A stretch of 64,000 nucleotides of DNA from Methylobacterium sp. NMS14P (GCF_028583545.1 NZ_CP087106.1:744001-808000); one strand, 5' to 3'. Positions 51,852 to 62,102 are shown, numbered from the stretch's first letter. Made by a program: numbers and translations. Notes: a model not told the origin generated them from the sequence alone.

Positions 51852-52235
51852 ATGAGCACCGACGCCACCATCACGGGCGGCATGAACGCCCCCGCCGTCG
51901 CCGGCGATTCCGCGATCCCGCCGGCGGAACTGGATCGCCTGACCGACGACATCGTCGCGGCGCTGAAGAGCGTCTACGATCCGGAGATCCCGGCCGACAT
52001 CTACGAGCTCGGCCTGATCTACAAGGTCGATATCGGAGACGATCGGAAGGTCGCGATCGACATGACCCTCACCGCGCCCGGCTGCCCGGTCGCCGGCGAG
52101 ATGCCCGGCTGGGTCGAGAACGCGGTATCCGCCGTGCCGGGCGTTCAGTCCTGCGCGGTGACGATGGTGTTCGATCCGCCGTGGGACCAGAGCCGCATGT
52201 CGGACGAGGCCCGCGTCGCCCTCGACATGTGGTAG
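51852..52235 (+). CDS. sufT: SUF-associated DUF59/MIP18-family protein (SufT)
   Basis: The 127-residue protein has the DUF59 domain at the C-terminus: ALKSVYDPEIPADIYELGLI, DMTLTAPGCPVAGEMPGWVE, then VTMVFDPPWDQSRMSDEARV. The conserved Cys of TxPGCP is present. This family assists maturation of Fe-S proteins (SufT in bacteria, MIP18 in eukaryotes). About 30 N-terminal residues precede the domain. It is the last gene of the operon in this window; the A-type carrier gene that often follows is absent. Confidence 0.9.
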   Translation: MSTDATITGGMNAPAVAGDSAIPPAELDRLTDDIVAALKSVYDPEIPADIYELGLIYKVDIGDDRKVAIDMTLTAPGCPVAGEMPGWVENAVSAVPGVQSCAVTMVFDPPWDQSRMSDEARVALDMW

Positions 52236-52413
52236 CGCCTCGGGCGGAGCCTAACGGCGTCCCGAGGTCGTTCCCGGGCCCGGTGCACCTCGCGGCACGG
52301 CGCCCGATTGTCGTTTGACGGGAGACGCTTGCGCCGCCTGTTCGGTGCAGGTGTCGCACATCGATCCCGGCGCGCCTGCGGCCATCTACGCAGCCGTTAA
52401 GGTCCCGCTAACC

Positions 52414-52815
52414 ATGACCCCGCAGATCGGAGGGCGGCCGCCGCGAGTGCGGCCACTCCCTCGATATGGTTGGTGGAAGCGGATGGCTGCGGGCTACGTG
52501 GTCGCGGCGTTCTTGGAGGCGGCCGGGCTGGTCGGCCTCGTGATCGCCGTGCTCAAGATGCGGACGGAGCGGCAGGCGCGGGCCGCGGAATTGCGGAGCT
52601 TCCTTCGTTCCGGCCAGATCCCGACCGTCGACACCGCCGGGACGCGCCGTCCCGCGGACACCGCCGCGCGCGCGGTAGCCGTCCCGTACACATCCGGCCG
52701 CGACGACGGTTCGGCGGCCCGGCCGTCGCCCGCCCGCGCGGCGCTCGGACGCGCCTTCATGTCCGGCGGCGCGGCGCCGCGGGCCGGGCTGACCGGCGCG
52801 ATCAGCGCAGGATGA
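52414..52815 (+). CDS. Hypothetical single-pass membrane protein
   Basis: No family is recognised. The 133-residue reading from the ATG at 52414 has one hydrophobic helix (MAAGYVVAAFLEAAGLVGLV, then IAVLKM) at about 24-48 and a charged linker followed by a long Ala/Arg/Pro-rich, probably disordered tail. A shorter start at 52483 would begin just at the helix. The 3' end overlaps by 14 bp a minus-strand small open frame. It is supported only by the membrane helix and codon bias. Confidence 0.5.
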   Translation: MTPQIGGRPPRVRPLPRYGWWKRMAAGYVVAAFLEAAGLVGLVIAVLKMRTERQARAAELRSFLRSGQIPTVDTAGTRRPADTAARAVAVPYTSGRDDGSAARPSPARAALGRAFMSGGAAPRAGLTGAISAG

Positions 52816-52891
52816 CGTCGAGGCCGCTGCCGAACAGGACCACGGCGCTGAGCGTCAGCATGAACTTCAGGTCTTCGAGGCGGGCGCTCAT
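52802..52891 (-). CDS. Candidate 29-residue membrane peptide
   Basis: An ATG at 52891 with a good AGGA ribosome site (GAGGATCG about 8 bases upstream) opens a 29-residue frame: MSARLEDLKFMLTLSAVVLF, then GSGLDVILR. A short polar start is followed by one hydrophobic helix. The upstream 200 bp is AT-rich, as expected of a promoter region. No family is recognised. The 3' end overlaps the end of the plus-strand hypothetical gene. Confidence 0.5.
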   Translation of the reverse strand: MSARLEDLKFMLTLSAVVLFGSGLDVILR

Positions 52892-53115
52892 GATCGATCC
52901 TCGTTGTTCGGCTGACTGGCCGCTGTTCCGATGATCGATGATCACCAGATTAACGAATCTTTCGCGAGTCCTTTCAGGATCCGTTAGGGATTTACCGACG
53001 GTTTCCCTTCGCTAACGTTACCGATGTGTTAAGGCGCGCCCCGGAGCCGTCGGCTCATTCTGATCCGGCGGCGCGGCACGACACGGGCCGGCCGGAACTC
53101 ACGAAGGTTCGAGCC

Positions 53116-53442
53116 ATGTCCCCACGTCCGCGCACACCCTTCGGGCGGGCCGTCGACTGGATGTTTCGGGACCGGACCACCGGCGCGATCACCGTCGCGC
53201 AGTGGCCGAACCTGCCGCTCTGGCTGTTCGCGGGCCTCAGCCTCGCGGCCTGGCTGGCCCAGGACAGGGAACCGCTGGCCTCCTGGCTGCCGACCTCCTC
53301 GCTATCGTTCGGGGCCGACATCGCGCTGACGTGGTGGGCGGTCGACGAGCTCGTGCGCGGCGTGAATCCCTGGCGCCGGATCCTCGGTGCAGCGACCCTT
53401 GTCGGTCTGGCCGCGCTGATCACGCTTCGGCGAGCGGCCTAG
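53116..53442 (+). CDS. Hypothetical membrane protein, 108 residues
   Basis: No family is recognised. The start MSPRPRTPFGRAVDWMFRDR is followed by three hydrophobic segments: LPLWLFAGLSLAAWLAQ, SFGADIALTWWAVDELV and ILGAATLVGLAALITL. The spacing is like small polytopic membrane proteins often found in Methylobacterium. The upstream 200 bp contains AT-rich sequence consistent with a promoter. The ATG at 53116 follows GAAGGTTCG. Confidence 0.65.
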   Translation: MSPRPRTPFGRAVDWMFRDRTTGAITVAQWPNLPLWLFAGLSLAAWLAQDREPLASWLPTSSLSFGADIALTWWAVDELVRGVNPWRRILGAATLVGLAALITLRRAA

Positions 53443-53716
53443 CGCCGGAACTCTGCTACCGGCAATTGTATTGCTTTACAGAAACTCAGCACGGAAACTG
53501 CATCGACCGAGCCGATCGCAGATGAGCGGCACAACATTCCGCTTCCAGATGGCCGGCGGAGTGTTCTGTTCGAAGCGGCTCTGCCAAGGCGAACCCATAA
53601 CGGTAGGTTGCACCCGCCGAGAAAGTGTGAATGGTCGTGCCGCGCGCCGCGCGATCGGCGTCTGTTGGGCATCCCGTGCATCCGAGCTCGGCTGAAGGAT
53701 TGGTTTCGAAGAGATC

Positions 53717-53968
53717 ATGACGGACGCGGGCGGATTCGATCTCGACGGCGCGGCGAAATCTGCTCACGAGCGGGACGTGCTGCTTCGCCAGATCGCCGAC
53801 GCGCTGAACATCCCGGTCACGATCTTCCGGAGGCCGTCGGGGTCCTCGGCGACCCGCGGCCCGAGCGCCGCGGAGTGCGCCGCCCTGCTGACCGCCTTCT
53901 CGCGCATCGGTGACCCGGATCTCCGAAAGGAATGCCTCGCGCTGGCGGAGCGCTTCAGCCGCACGTGA
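53717..53968 (+). CDS. Small protein resembling the C-terminal tail of HTH regulators
   Basis: The 83-residue protein has KSAHERDVLLRQIADALNIP, VTIFRRPSGSS, then AAECAALLTAFSRIGDPDLR and KECLALAERFSRT. The pattern (a helix, 'ip...F', then LL.AF..I.DP.LR..CL.L...) is one I know from the C-terminal part of some alphaproteobacterial XRE-type regulators, but here no helix-turn-helix is present. It could be a stand-alone partner or dimerisation module. The function is unknown. Confidence 0.55.
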   Translation: MTDAGGFDLDGAAKSAHERDVLLRQIADALNIPVTIFRRPSGSSATRGPSAAECAALLTAFSRIGDPDLRKECLALAERFSRT

Positions 53969-54143
53969 GCGGCGGGCGTCCTCGCGGTGCGGTGGCACAC
54001 ACGGGCTCGGTCAGCGCCGGTCAGTCCGCGTGCTATAGGGGCGCCCGCCGCCGGAGGCGTCCCGCCCGGTCGGCCCCCCGCGTGTCCGGTGCCGGGATCA
54101 TGGCTGCCGGCCCCGTGCATGCCCCCGCTCGCGCCAGGCCCTG

Positions 54144-55072
<929 letters not shown>

Positions 55073-55076
<4 letters not shown>

Positions 55077-55852
55077 GCGCGGCGTTCAGCATGAACTGGC
55101 CGGCGGTCCGGGCCATCTACCTGTTCGAGATGGGCCGCTTCTGGCGCACCGCCGGGCAGAGCATCCTGGCCCCCGTCATCTCGACCACCCTGTACTTCGT
55201 GGTCTTCGGCGCGGCGATCGGCTCCCGGGTCTCGGCGGTCGACGACGTGCCCTACGGGCTGTTCATCGTGCCCGGCCTGATCATGCTCTCGCTGCTGACG
55301 CAGAGCATCTCGAACGCCTCGTTCGGCATCTACTTCCCGCGCTTCGCCGGCACGATCTACGAGATCCTGTCGGCGCCGATCTCGCCGCTGGAGGTGGTGC
55401 TGGGCTTCGTCGGGGCGGCGGCCTCGAAGTCGATCCTGATCGGGCTGATCATCCTGGCGACCTCGGCCCTGTTCGTGCCGCTGCGGATCGACCATCCGCT
55501 CTGGATGATCGGCTTCCTGCTGCTCACCGCGGTGACGTTCAGCCTGTTCGGCTTCGTCATCGGCCTGTGGGCGGACGGGTTCGAGAAGCTGCAGCTCGTG
55601 CCGCTCCTCGTGGTGACCCCGCTGACCTTCCTGGGCGGCAGCTTCTACGCGATCGGCATGCTGCCGCCGTTCTGGCACGCGGTGAGCCTGCTGAACCCGG
55701 TCGTGTACCTGATCAGCGGGTTCCGCTGGGCGTTCTTCGGCAAGGCGGACGTGAACATCGCGATCAGCCTCGGCATGACCGCGCTGTTCCTGGTGATCTG
55801 CCTCGGCCTCGTGACCTACATCTTCCGCACGGGCTACCGGCTGAAGAGCTGA
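55073..55852 (+). CDS. ABC-2 type permease (YadH-like)
   Basis: The 259-residue ABC-2 membrane protein has six helices. Family marks are [20 protein letters not shown], then [57 protein letters not shown] and [20 protein letters not shown]. The last is the conserved loop between helices 5 and 6. It pairs with the preceding ATPase to make a half-size exporter dimer. The ATG at 55073 overlaps the ATPase stop (ATGA). Confidence 0.9.
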
Positions 55853-55856
55853 GGCC

Positions 55857-56621
55857 TCAGGGCTGCGCGGCCAGGAAGGCCAGCACCCCGTCCCGGTGCG
55901 GCTTGGCGCCGACTGCCGTGGAGTGGTCCTTGCCCTCGATCTCGAGCGCCCGGGCGTCCGGGATCAGGGCGGCGAGGCCGGGGCCCGAGCCCGCGACCGT
56001 GTCGAGGGTCCCGACCGAGACCAGGACCGGCACCTCGATCTGCGCGAGCTCGCCCCGGCTGAGCGTCTGGCGCGAGCCGCGCATGCAGGCGGCGAGCGCC
56101 CGCAGGTCGCTCCGGGTCTGCTCGGCGAACATGCGGAAGGCCGCGGCCGTCGGATTCGGCGCGGGCGTCCCGGCCGGCGCCTCCAGCGCCTCGGCGATGC
56201 CGGACGGCAGGCCCTTGCCCTCGATCAGGTGCATCCCGAGGCCGCCGATCAGGGCCGAGCGCACCCGGTCCGCGTGGTCCAGCGCGATGTGGGCGGTGAT
56301 CCGCCCGCCCATCGAGTAGCCCATGACGTGGGCGCGCGCGATGCCGAGATGGTCGAGGAGCCGGATCGCGTCGCCGGCCATCGCCTCGGAGCTGTAGGCG
56401 GCCGGGTCGTAGAGTTTCTCGCTCTCGCCGTGGCCGCGATTGTCCAGCGCGATCGCGCGGTACCCGGCCTGGGTCAGGGCCTTCACCCACTGGGTGTTGA
56501 CCCAGTTGACCGCGTGGTTCGACGCGAAACCGTGGATCAGCAGGATCGGCGTGCCGCCCCCGTCAGCCGGCGGGACGTCGATGTAGGCGATCCGCACGCC
56601 GTCGGAACTGAAGGACTCCAT
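55857..56621 (-). CDS. Alpha/beta-fold hydrolase
   Basis: The 254-residue hydrolase has the oxyanion motif LLIHGFASNHAVNW, GHGES block ALDNRGHGESEKLY, nucleophile Ser in VMGYSMGGRITAHIAL, acid in SVGTLDTVAG and His in EGKDHSTAV. This is the general esterase/C-C-hydrolase-like group; the substrate is unknown. The start at ATG 56621 is preferred over a TTG nine bases upstream. It is convergent with the ABC exporter, whose stop is 4 bases away. Confidence 0.85.
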   Translation of the reverse strand: MESFSSDGVRIAYIDVPPADGGGTPILLIHGFASNHAVNWVNTQWVKALTQAGYRAIALDNRGHGESEKLYDPAAYSSEAMAGDAIRLLDHLGIARAHVMGYSMGGRITAHIALDHADRVRSALIGGLGMHLIEGKGLPSGIAEALEAPAGTPAPNPTAAAFRMFAEQTRSDLRALAACMRGSRQTLSRGELAQIEVPVLVSVGTLDTVAGSGPGLAALIPDARALEIEGKDHSTAVGAKPHRDGVLAFLAAQP

Positions 56622-56737
56622 GCCGCGCAACCCGTGTTCATCAAGCTCGGCGACGGCTTAGACCACCCGGGCGCGCCGGAGCAATGCGGATCGATCCGCT
56701 TGCGGGTCGCGGCGCCGGCTGGCAAACCGCCCCGGTC

Positions 56738-57580
56738 ATGACGGACACGCAGCCCTACGGCACCTATGAACCGTCCGGTCTCGTAGCGGCGATCACCCGC
56801 CGCACGAACCGGATCCCGGCCGAGTCCTGGTACGGGCGGCGCCTCGCGCTGTTCCTGCGCCGGATCGCCATCGCGCGGCTCGGGGGCAAGCCCCTCGACG
56901 TGACGCGCTACGGCGCGCGGATGCGGCTGCACCCGTACAACAACAACTGCGAGAAGAAGGTGCTCTTCACCCCGCAGTTCTTCGATCCGGAGGAGCGGGC
57001 GCTGCTCCAGGAGCGCCTGCCGCACGACTGCGTGTTCCTCGACATCGGCGCCAATGTCGGCGCCTACGCCCTCTGCGTGGCCGCCTTCTCGGGCCCGGGC
57101 GCGCGGATCGTCGCGGTCGAGCCGCAGCCCGACGTGTTCGACCGCCTGACCTACAACATCGCCCAGAACCCGTTCCACACCGTCAAGGCGGTCGCCTGCG
57201 CGGTGGCCGACAAGGCCGGCGAGCTGACCCTGTTCATCGATCCGCGCAACCGCGGCGAGTCGAGCCTGCGCATCGTCGGCACCAACGAGGGGGCGCGGAT
57301 CACGGTGCCGGCGGTGACGCTGCTCGACCTGCTGCGCAGCGAGGGCCTGACCCGGGTCGACGCCATCAAGCTCGACGTCGAGGGCGCCGAGGACCTGATC
57401 CTGGAGCCGTTCCTCCGCGAGGCGCCGGACGCGCTGCTGCCGCGGATCCTGCTGGTGGAGAACGGTACCGGCCAGTGGCAGCTCGACCTGCTGCAGCACC
57501 TGGCCGGCCACGGCTACCGCGAGATCGCGCGCTCGCGGCTCAACCTGATGTTCGAGCGCGACGCCGTCAGGGCGGCGTGA
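56738..57580 (+). CDS. FkbM-family methyltransferase
   Basis: The 280-residue SAM-dependent methyltransferase has the FkbM start PHDCVFLDIGANVGAYALCV (SAM motif I) and RIVAVEPQPDVFDRLTYNIA (motif II/acidic loop). It continues with VTLLDLLRSEGLTRVDAIKL, then DVEGAEDLILEPFLRE. FkbM enzymes O-methylate hydroxyls of sugars or polyketides, often in capsule or exopolysaccharide clusters. Here it stands alone. The ATG at 56738 is used; an ATG-like start 54 bases upstream would add an unconserved tail. Its 3' end overlaps sfsA by 14 bp. Confidence 0.88.
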   Translation: MTDTQPYGTYEPSGLVAAITRRTNRIPAESWYGRRLALFLRRIAIARLGGKPLDVTRYGARMRLHPYNNNCEKKVLFTPQFFDPEERALLQERLPHDCVFLDIGANVGAYALCVAAFSGPGARIVAVEPQPDVFDRLTYNIAQNPFHTVKAVACAVADKAGELTLFIDPRNRGESSLRIVGTNEGARITVPAVTLLDLLRSEGLTRVDAIKLDVEGAEDLILEPFLREAPDALLPRILLVENGTGQWQLDLLQHLAGHGYREIARSRLNLMFERDAVRAA

Positions 57581-58280
57581 TCACCGGGATCTCCGCGGCG
57601 ACGGTAACGCCCTCCGGTCCGACGGCGCAGCGGTAGGCGCGGACCGCCACGCCCGCCGCGCGCGCCTCCCGGAACGCCCGGTCGAAGGCGGGATCGATGT
57701 CCCGGGCGACGTCGAAGGCCTCGGCCCGCATCTGCACGACGATGACCACCAGCGCCCGGCCGCCCTCGGCCACGACCTGGGCCAGGTCGCGCATGTGCCG
57801 GGCGCTGCGAGCCGCCCTGCAGTCCGGAAACTCGGCCAGGCCCGCCCGCCGCATCAGGTGGCAGTTCTTGACCTCGACGTGGCAGGGCCCGGCCTCCGCG
57901 CCGCTCGCCAGGAAGTCGACCCGGCTGGCCTCGGCGTAGCGCACCTCGGGCCTCAGCGCGTCGTGGCCGGCCAGCGCCACGATCGCGCCCGACCGGAAGG
58001 CCTCGGCGACGAGCGCGTTCGGCCGCATCGTGTTGATGCCGACCCACTGCGCCCCGCCGGGGAGGTCGGCCTCCACCAGCTCCCAGGTGAGCGGCAGCTT
58101 GCGCGCCGGGTTGGACGAGCGCGACAGCAGCACGCGGGCGCCCGGCGCGTTCAGCCCGAGCATGGCTCCGGGATTCGGGCAGTGGACGGTGACGCGGCCG
58201 TCGTCGGTGTCGATGTCGGCGAGGAAGCGCTTGTAGCGCTGCACGAGCCGTCCCGGCATCAGCGGCGCGGCGAACTGCAT
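57567..58280 (-). CDS. sfsA: Sugar fermentation stimulation protein homologue SfsA
   Basis: The 237-residue protein contains LVQRYKRFLADIDTDDGRVT, HCPNPGAMLGLNAPGARVLL, SRSSNPARKLPLTWELVEAD, WVGINTMRPNALVAEAFRSG and VEVKNCHLMRRAGLAEFPDC, which define SfsA. The family is a predicted PD-(D/E)xK-type nuclease-like or nucleic-acid-binding fold; in E. coli its overexpression stimulated maltose use. The precise role is unsettled. I start at ATG 58280; a GTG 18 bases upstream is possible. It is divergent from cinA with a short shared promoter region. Confidence 0.93.
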   Translation of the reverse strand: MQFAAPLMPGRLVQRYKRFLADIDTDDGRVTVHCPNPGAMLGLNAPGARVLLSRSSNPARKLPLTWELVEADLPGGAQWVGINTMRPNALVAEAFRSGAIVALAGHDALRPEVRYAEASRVDFLASGAEAGPCHVEVKNCHLMRRAGLAEFPDCRAARSARHMRDLAQVVAEGGRALVVIVVQMRAEAFDVARDIDPAFDRAFREARAAGVAVRAYRCAVGPEGVTVAAEIPVITPP

Positions 58281-58357
58281 GGGGTCCTCGGGGTTCACGT
58301 AGTCGCGGGCCGCGGTCGCGCTATCTGCCCGCAGGACCCGCCCGACGCCAGAGTTCC

Positions 58358-59098
58358 ATGAGCCAGCCTTCCGAATCCGTCACCGCCGCGATCCTCGTGA
58401 TCGGCGATGAGATCCTCTCGGGTCGCACCAAGGACAAGAACATCGGCACCATCGCCGACTTCCTCACCGCCGCCGGGATCGACCTGCGCGAGGTGCGGGT
58501 CGTGCCCGACGAGGCCGCCATGATCGTCGAGGCGGTCAACGCCCTGCGCACCCGCTACACCTACCTGTTCACCACCGGCGGGATCGGCCCGACCCACGAC
58601 GACATCACCGCCGACTGCGTGGCCGAGGCCTTCGGGGTCGGCATCGACGTCGACGAGCGCGCCCGGGCGATGCTGCTGGAGCGGCACAAGCCCGAGGACC
58701 TCAACGCGGCCCGCCTGCGCATGGCGCGGATCCCGTTCGGGGCCGACCTGATCGCCAATCCCGTCTCGAAGGCGCCGGGCTTCCGCATCGGCAACGTCCA
58801 CGTGATGGCCGGCGTGCCCAGCATCATGCAGGCCATGCTGGACTCGATCGCCCCGACGCTGACGGGCGGCGCCGCGATGATCTCCGAGACGATCGAGGCG
58901 GCCGGCCTCCCGGAGGGCACCTACGCGGGCGGACTCGGGGAGATCGCGAAGGCGCGGCCCGCCGTCTCGATCGGCTCGTACCCGGCGATCACGCCGGAGG
59001 GCTTCCGCAACCGGATCGTCGTGCGCAGCCGGGACGCCGAGGCCCTCGCCGAGGCGCGCGGCGCCGTCGAGGCCCTGCTGGCGCGGCTCTCGGCCTGA
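58358..59098 (+). CDS. CinA N-terminal (MoaB/MogA-like) domain protein
   Basis: The 246-residue protein is the competence/damage-inducible CinA N-domain without the C-terminal NMN deamidase part. Motifs: VTAAILVIGDEILSGRTKDK, NIGTIADFLTAAGIDLREVR, LFTTGGIGPTHDDITADCVA, and GVPSIMQAMLDSI. This molybdopterin-binding-like domain has been linked to pyrophosphatase activity (ADP-ribose, FAD). In alphaproteobacteria the C-domain is usually a separate gene, so the absence is normal. Confidence 0.9.
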   Translation: MSQPSESVTAAILVIGDEILSGRTKDKNIGTIADFLTAAGIDLREVRVVPDEAAMIVEAVNALRTRYTYLFTTGGIGPTHDDITADCVAEAFGVGIDVDERARAMLLERHKPEDLNAARLRMARIPFGADLIANPVSKAPGFRIGNVHVMAGVPSIMQAMLDSIAPTLTGGAAMISETIEAAGLPEGTYAGGLGEIAKARPAVSIGSYPAITPEGFRNRIVVRSRDAEALAEARGAVEALLARLSA

Positions 59099-59141
59099 CT
59101 CCTTCAATCCGATCGATCGTGTTGCGTAGCGGAGCTGTCGG

Positions 59142-60011
59142 ATGGTGCGGGAGAAGGACAAGCGGACCGATCCCGAGGCGCGCCGGGACGAGCTGTTGAA
59201 GGAAGTCTCCGAGATCGGCCGGCCCGACGCCTACGTCCTGCACGAGGTCATCCGGCTCGAGGGCGACGAGGAGCTGCGGCGCCACGGCCTCGCGCTGTTC
59301 CTCTCGGCCTTCGCGGCCGGGCTCAGCATCGCCCTGTCGCTGATCGTGCCGGGCGTCCTGCGGAGCCACCTGCCGGAAACCGACTGGGCCAAGATCGTCA
59401 GCTCGATGGGCTACGCGGTCGGGTTCCTGGTCGTCGTCCTCGGGCGCCAGCAGCTCTTCACCGAGAACACCATCACGCCGATCCTGCCGCTCCTGCACGA
59501 CCGCTCCGTGAAGACGGCGCTCCGCGTCGTCAGGCTCTGGATGATCGTGCTGTCGGGCAACATCCTGGGCACGCTCGCGATCGCGGCGCTGCTGGCCTAC
59601 TCGGGCGCCTTCGAGCCGCCGGTCCTCAAGGCCTTCGCGGAGATCAGCCACGACGCCATCGCGCACGGCTTCTGGGCGACTTTCATCAAGGCCGTCTTCG
59701 CCGGATGGATGATCGCCCTGATGGTCTGGTTCCTGCCGGCGACCGCCAGCGCGGCGCCGTTCGTGATCCTCCTGATGACGTGGCTGGTCGCGCTCTGCAG
59801 CCTCGCCCACATCGTGGCCGGCTCGGTCGAGGCCTTCTACCTCGTGGTCACGGGCGCCGCGTCGCTGCACGATTACGCGGTGAAGTTCTTCCTGCCGACC
59901 CTCCTGGGCAACACCTTCGGCGGCGTGACGCTGGTGGCGGTGCTGAACTACGGGCAGGTCGCCCCCGAGGTCGAGGAGACCAAGGCGGTGGAGGGCGAAC
60001 GGCCGGACTGA
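59142..60011 (+). CDS. Formate/nitrite transporter (FNT) family channel
   Basis: The 289-residue inner-membrane protein has six helices and FNT marks: GLALFLSAFAAGLSIALSLI, VGFLVVVLGRQQLFTENTIT, GNILGTLAIAALLAYSG, HGFWATFIKAVFAGWMIALM and FFLPTLLGNTFGGVTLVAVL. The LFTENT and NTFGG patterns fit the YfdC-like branch, not FocA itself. It may conduct small monocarboxylates; in a methylotroph formate would be a natural substrate, but that is inferred. The ATG at 59142 follows GCGGAGCTG. Confidence 0.87.
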   Translation: MVREKDKRTDPEARRDELLKEVSEIGRPDAYVLHEVIRLEGDEELRRHGLALFLSAFAAGLSIALSLIVPGVLRSHLPETDWAKIVSSMGYAVGFLVVVLGRQQLFTENTITPILPLLHDRSVKTALRVVRLWMIVLSGNILGTLAIAALLAYSGAFEPPVLKAFAEISHDAIAHGFWATFIKAVFAGWMIALMVWFLPATASAAPFVILLMTWLVALCSLAHIVAGSVEAFYLVVTGAASLHDYAVKFFLPTLLGNTFGGVTLVAVLNYGQVAPEVEETKAVEGERPD

Positions 60012-60090
60012 GGCCGCGGACGCTGGTCGCCGGCACGGAGCCGCCGGCGGCAACGAGCGGCGTCCCGAGGACGGATCCGCGCCGGCGGTC

Positions 60091-61371
60091 TCAGTCGAGC
60101 CGCACCGGCGGGCTGATCAGGTGGTCGAGATCGTCGAGGACCCACGTCAGCGTCCCGCGCAGCGGCCCGTAGAGCCCGATCTGGTGCTGACGGTACAGGA
60201 GGTCGTGCGTCAGCCGCGCCGAGAGCCCGTTCAGGCGCCCGCCGCCGAACGTGTAGCGGCCCAAGGTGCCCCAGCCGTTGAAGTCCGCCAGCGAGACGAT
60301 CGCGCCCTTCTCGACGTAGTGGAACGGCGGCAGGTCCGAGGCCGGCGTGTCCCCGCGGGCCAGCGCGCGGCCGAGATGCCGTGCGAGATGCTGCGCCTCC
60401 TGGCGGGCGGCCTGCGCGGTTGCCGGAACGGGCCGGCCGGTCCGGGGATCGGTGAGGCTGGAACAGTCGCCGAGGGCGACGATGGCCGGATCCCGGGTGG
60501 TGCGCAGGTCCGGGCGGACGACGAGCTGCCCGGTCCGCGAGCGCTCCAGGCCGTCGAGGCCGGCGAGCACGTCCGGCGCCTTCACGCCGGCGGCCCAGAC
60601 CTTCAGACCGGCCGGGATGCGGCTGCCATCCCTCAGGACGAAGCCGTCCGCGTCCGCCGCCGTCACCGTGGCGCCGGTCCGGACCTCCACGTCGAGGTCC
60701 GACAGCGTGCGGGCGGCGGCGCGGGAGACCTTGTCGGGAAATGCCGGCAGCAGGCGCGGCCCGCTCTCGATGAGTGTCAGGCGCAGGCGCCCCGGCAGGT
60801 CGGGCGAGCCGTAGGCCGCGAGGAGGTTGATGGCGTGCTTGAGCTCGGCGGCCAGCTCGACGCCGGTCGCACCGCCGCCCACGATGGCGATCTCCAGCAA
60901 ACCGCCGCCGTCGAGCCGCGCCAGGAGATGGCACCGCAGCTGTTCGTGGAAAAGCTCGGCCTCGGTCAGGTCGTCGATCGTCAGGCAATGATCGGCCACG
61001 CCCGGCGTGCCGAAATCGTTGGCGCGGCTGCCGACGGCGAGCACCAGCAGGTCGTAGGCGCGCTCCACCTCCGGGAGACCCTCCGCGGCCTCGACCGCGA
61101 GCCGGACGCGCCTGGCCTGCCGGTCGATGCCGACGAGGGCGCCGGGCTGGAAGCGGAAGCCGTTGCGGCGCGCCTGGGCGAAGAAGTCCACCTTCTGACG
61201 GTCGGCCCGGGCGGTGCCGGCCGCGAAGGTGTGCAGCATCGGCTTCCAGACGTGCGAGAGGCTGCGATCGGCGAGGGTCACGTCGGCCCGTCCGCCGCGT
61301 CCGAGGCTCGTGGCCACCTCGATCCCGGCGACGCCGCCGCCGACGATCACGATCCGTGGTCTCTCCGCCAT
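60091..61371 (-). CDS. ndh: Type II NADH dehydrogenase (NDH-2)
   Basis: The 426-residue flavoprotein transfers electrons from NADH to quinone without pumping protons. It has the FAD motif RIVIVGGGVAGIEVATSLGR, the second dinucleotide motif IVGGGATGVELAAELKHAIN, and FAD site VVRPDLRTTRDPAIVALGDC. The LSHVWKPMLHTFAAGT start region is typical of NDH-2. The C-terminus (FGGGRLNGLSARLTHDLLYR) resembles the membrane-binding part of NDH-2. Sulfide:quinone reductase is less likely since its redox cysteines are missing. Monocistronic. Confidence 0.88.
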   Translation of the reverse strand: MAERPRIVIVGGGVAGIEVATSLGRGGRADVTLADRSLSHVWKPMLHTFAAGTARADRQKVDFFAQARRNGFRFQPGALVGIDRQARRVRLAVEAAEGLPEVERAYDLLVLAVGSRANDFGTPGVADHCLTIDDLTEAELFHEQLRCHLLARLDGGGLLEIAIVGGGATGVELAAELKHAINLLAAYGSPDLPGRLRLTLIESGPRLLPAFPDKVSRAAARTLSDLDVEVRTGATVTAADADGFVLRDGSRIPAGLKVWAAGVKAPDVLAGLDGLERSRTGQLVVRPDLRTTRDPAIVALGDCSSLTDPRTGRPVPATAQAARQEAQHLARHLGRALARGDTPASDLPPFHYVEKGAIVSLADFNGWGTLGRYTFGGGRLNGLSARLTHDLLYRQHQIGLYGPLRGTLTWVLDDLDHLISPPVRLD

Positions 61372-61564
61372 GACGTCTCCGCATCCTCACCGGTCGGGAA
61401 CGCCGGTCGCGGCCTCGATGTTCGCCGCGGCGAGCACCGATCGGATCCGTCGTCGGAAGCCCGCCTCGCGCGGCCCGTCCCCCGATCGCGCGCCGGCCGG
61501 GATCGCGTCGCTGCGCGCGGGCCGACAGGGGCCTGACGGCCATCGGGACCTCGCGACCATGAAA

Positions 61565-61586
61565 AAAGCCGCCCGAAGGCGGCTTT
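61565..61586 (-). terminator. Intrinsic terminator of the F0 ATP synthase operon
   Basis: The stem AAAGCCGCC (61565-61573) pairs perfectly with 61578-61586 around a CGAA tetraloop. On the minus strand the stem is followed by six T residues (from 61567 down), the best intrinsic-terminator structure in the window. It lies about 30 bases after the atpF stop. Confidence 0.88.
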
Positions 61587-61613
61587 CGTGAACGTCGCGG
61601 TGCTGCGTCCGGA

Positions 61614-62102
61614 TCAGGAGCGCATGCGGGTCCGCACCTCGCCGAGGCTCGCGCGGATCAGGTTCTGGGCGGCGTCGCCCTGCATCCGCTCGCGCAGGAT
61701 CGTCTCCGAGACCTTCACGGCGGCCTCCGCGGCGGCGGCGCGGACCTGAGCCTCGGCCTGGGCCTCGGCCTGGGCGATCTTGGTCTCGGCGGCCTTGGTA
61801 CGGCGGGCCAGGAAGTCGTCCAGCTTGCGGTGGCCTTCCTCGGCGGCGCGCTTGGCCTCCTCGCGGGCACCGGCGACGATCGACTCGGCCTCCTTCTCGG
61901 CCTCGGCGCGGCGGCGCTTGTAGTCGGCCAGCACGGCGGCCGCCTCCTCGCGCAGGCGCTTGGCCTCGTCGAGCTCGTGGCGGACGCGGTTGGCGCGCCC
62001 GTCCAGGCCCTTGAGCATCGTCGAGAAGGCGCCGGCCTTCCAGGCGATGCCCATGAAGATGAAGAACGCGACGGCGACCCAGAATTCGGCTTCGAGCAGC
62101 AT
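61614..62102 (-). CDS. atpF: ATP synthase F0 subunit b
   Basis: The 162-residue subunit b anchors the stator stalk. One N-terminal membrane helix ([20 protein letters not shown]) is followed by a long charged coiled coil (about 35-150: [52 protein letters not shown]). Together with b' (AtpG) it makes the heterodimeric stalk of photosynthetic bacteria and alphaproteobacteria. It is the last gene of the operon, followed by the intrinsic terminator, and lies 12 bp after atpG. Confidence 0.93.
   Translation of the reverse strand: MLLEAEFWVAVAFFIFMGIAWKAGAFSTMLKGLDGRANRVRHELDEAKRLREEAAAVLADYKRRRAEAEKEAESIVAGAREEAKRAAEEGHRKLDDFLARRTKAAETKIAQAEAQAEAQVRAAAAEAAVKVSETILRERMQGDAAQNLIRASLGEVRTRMRS

Noticed and set aside
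53486..53998. 170-codon minus-strand frame opposite the small HTH-tail-like gene
   Set aside because: No motif and Arg-rich; the plus strand has better codon bias and a recognisable pattern.
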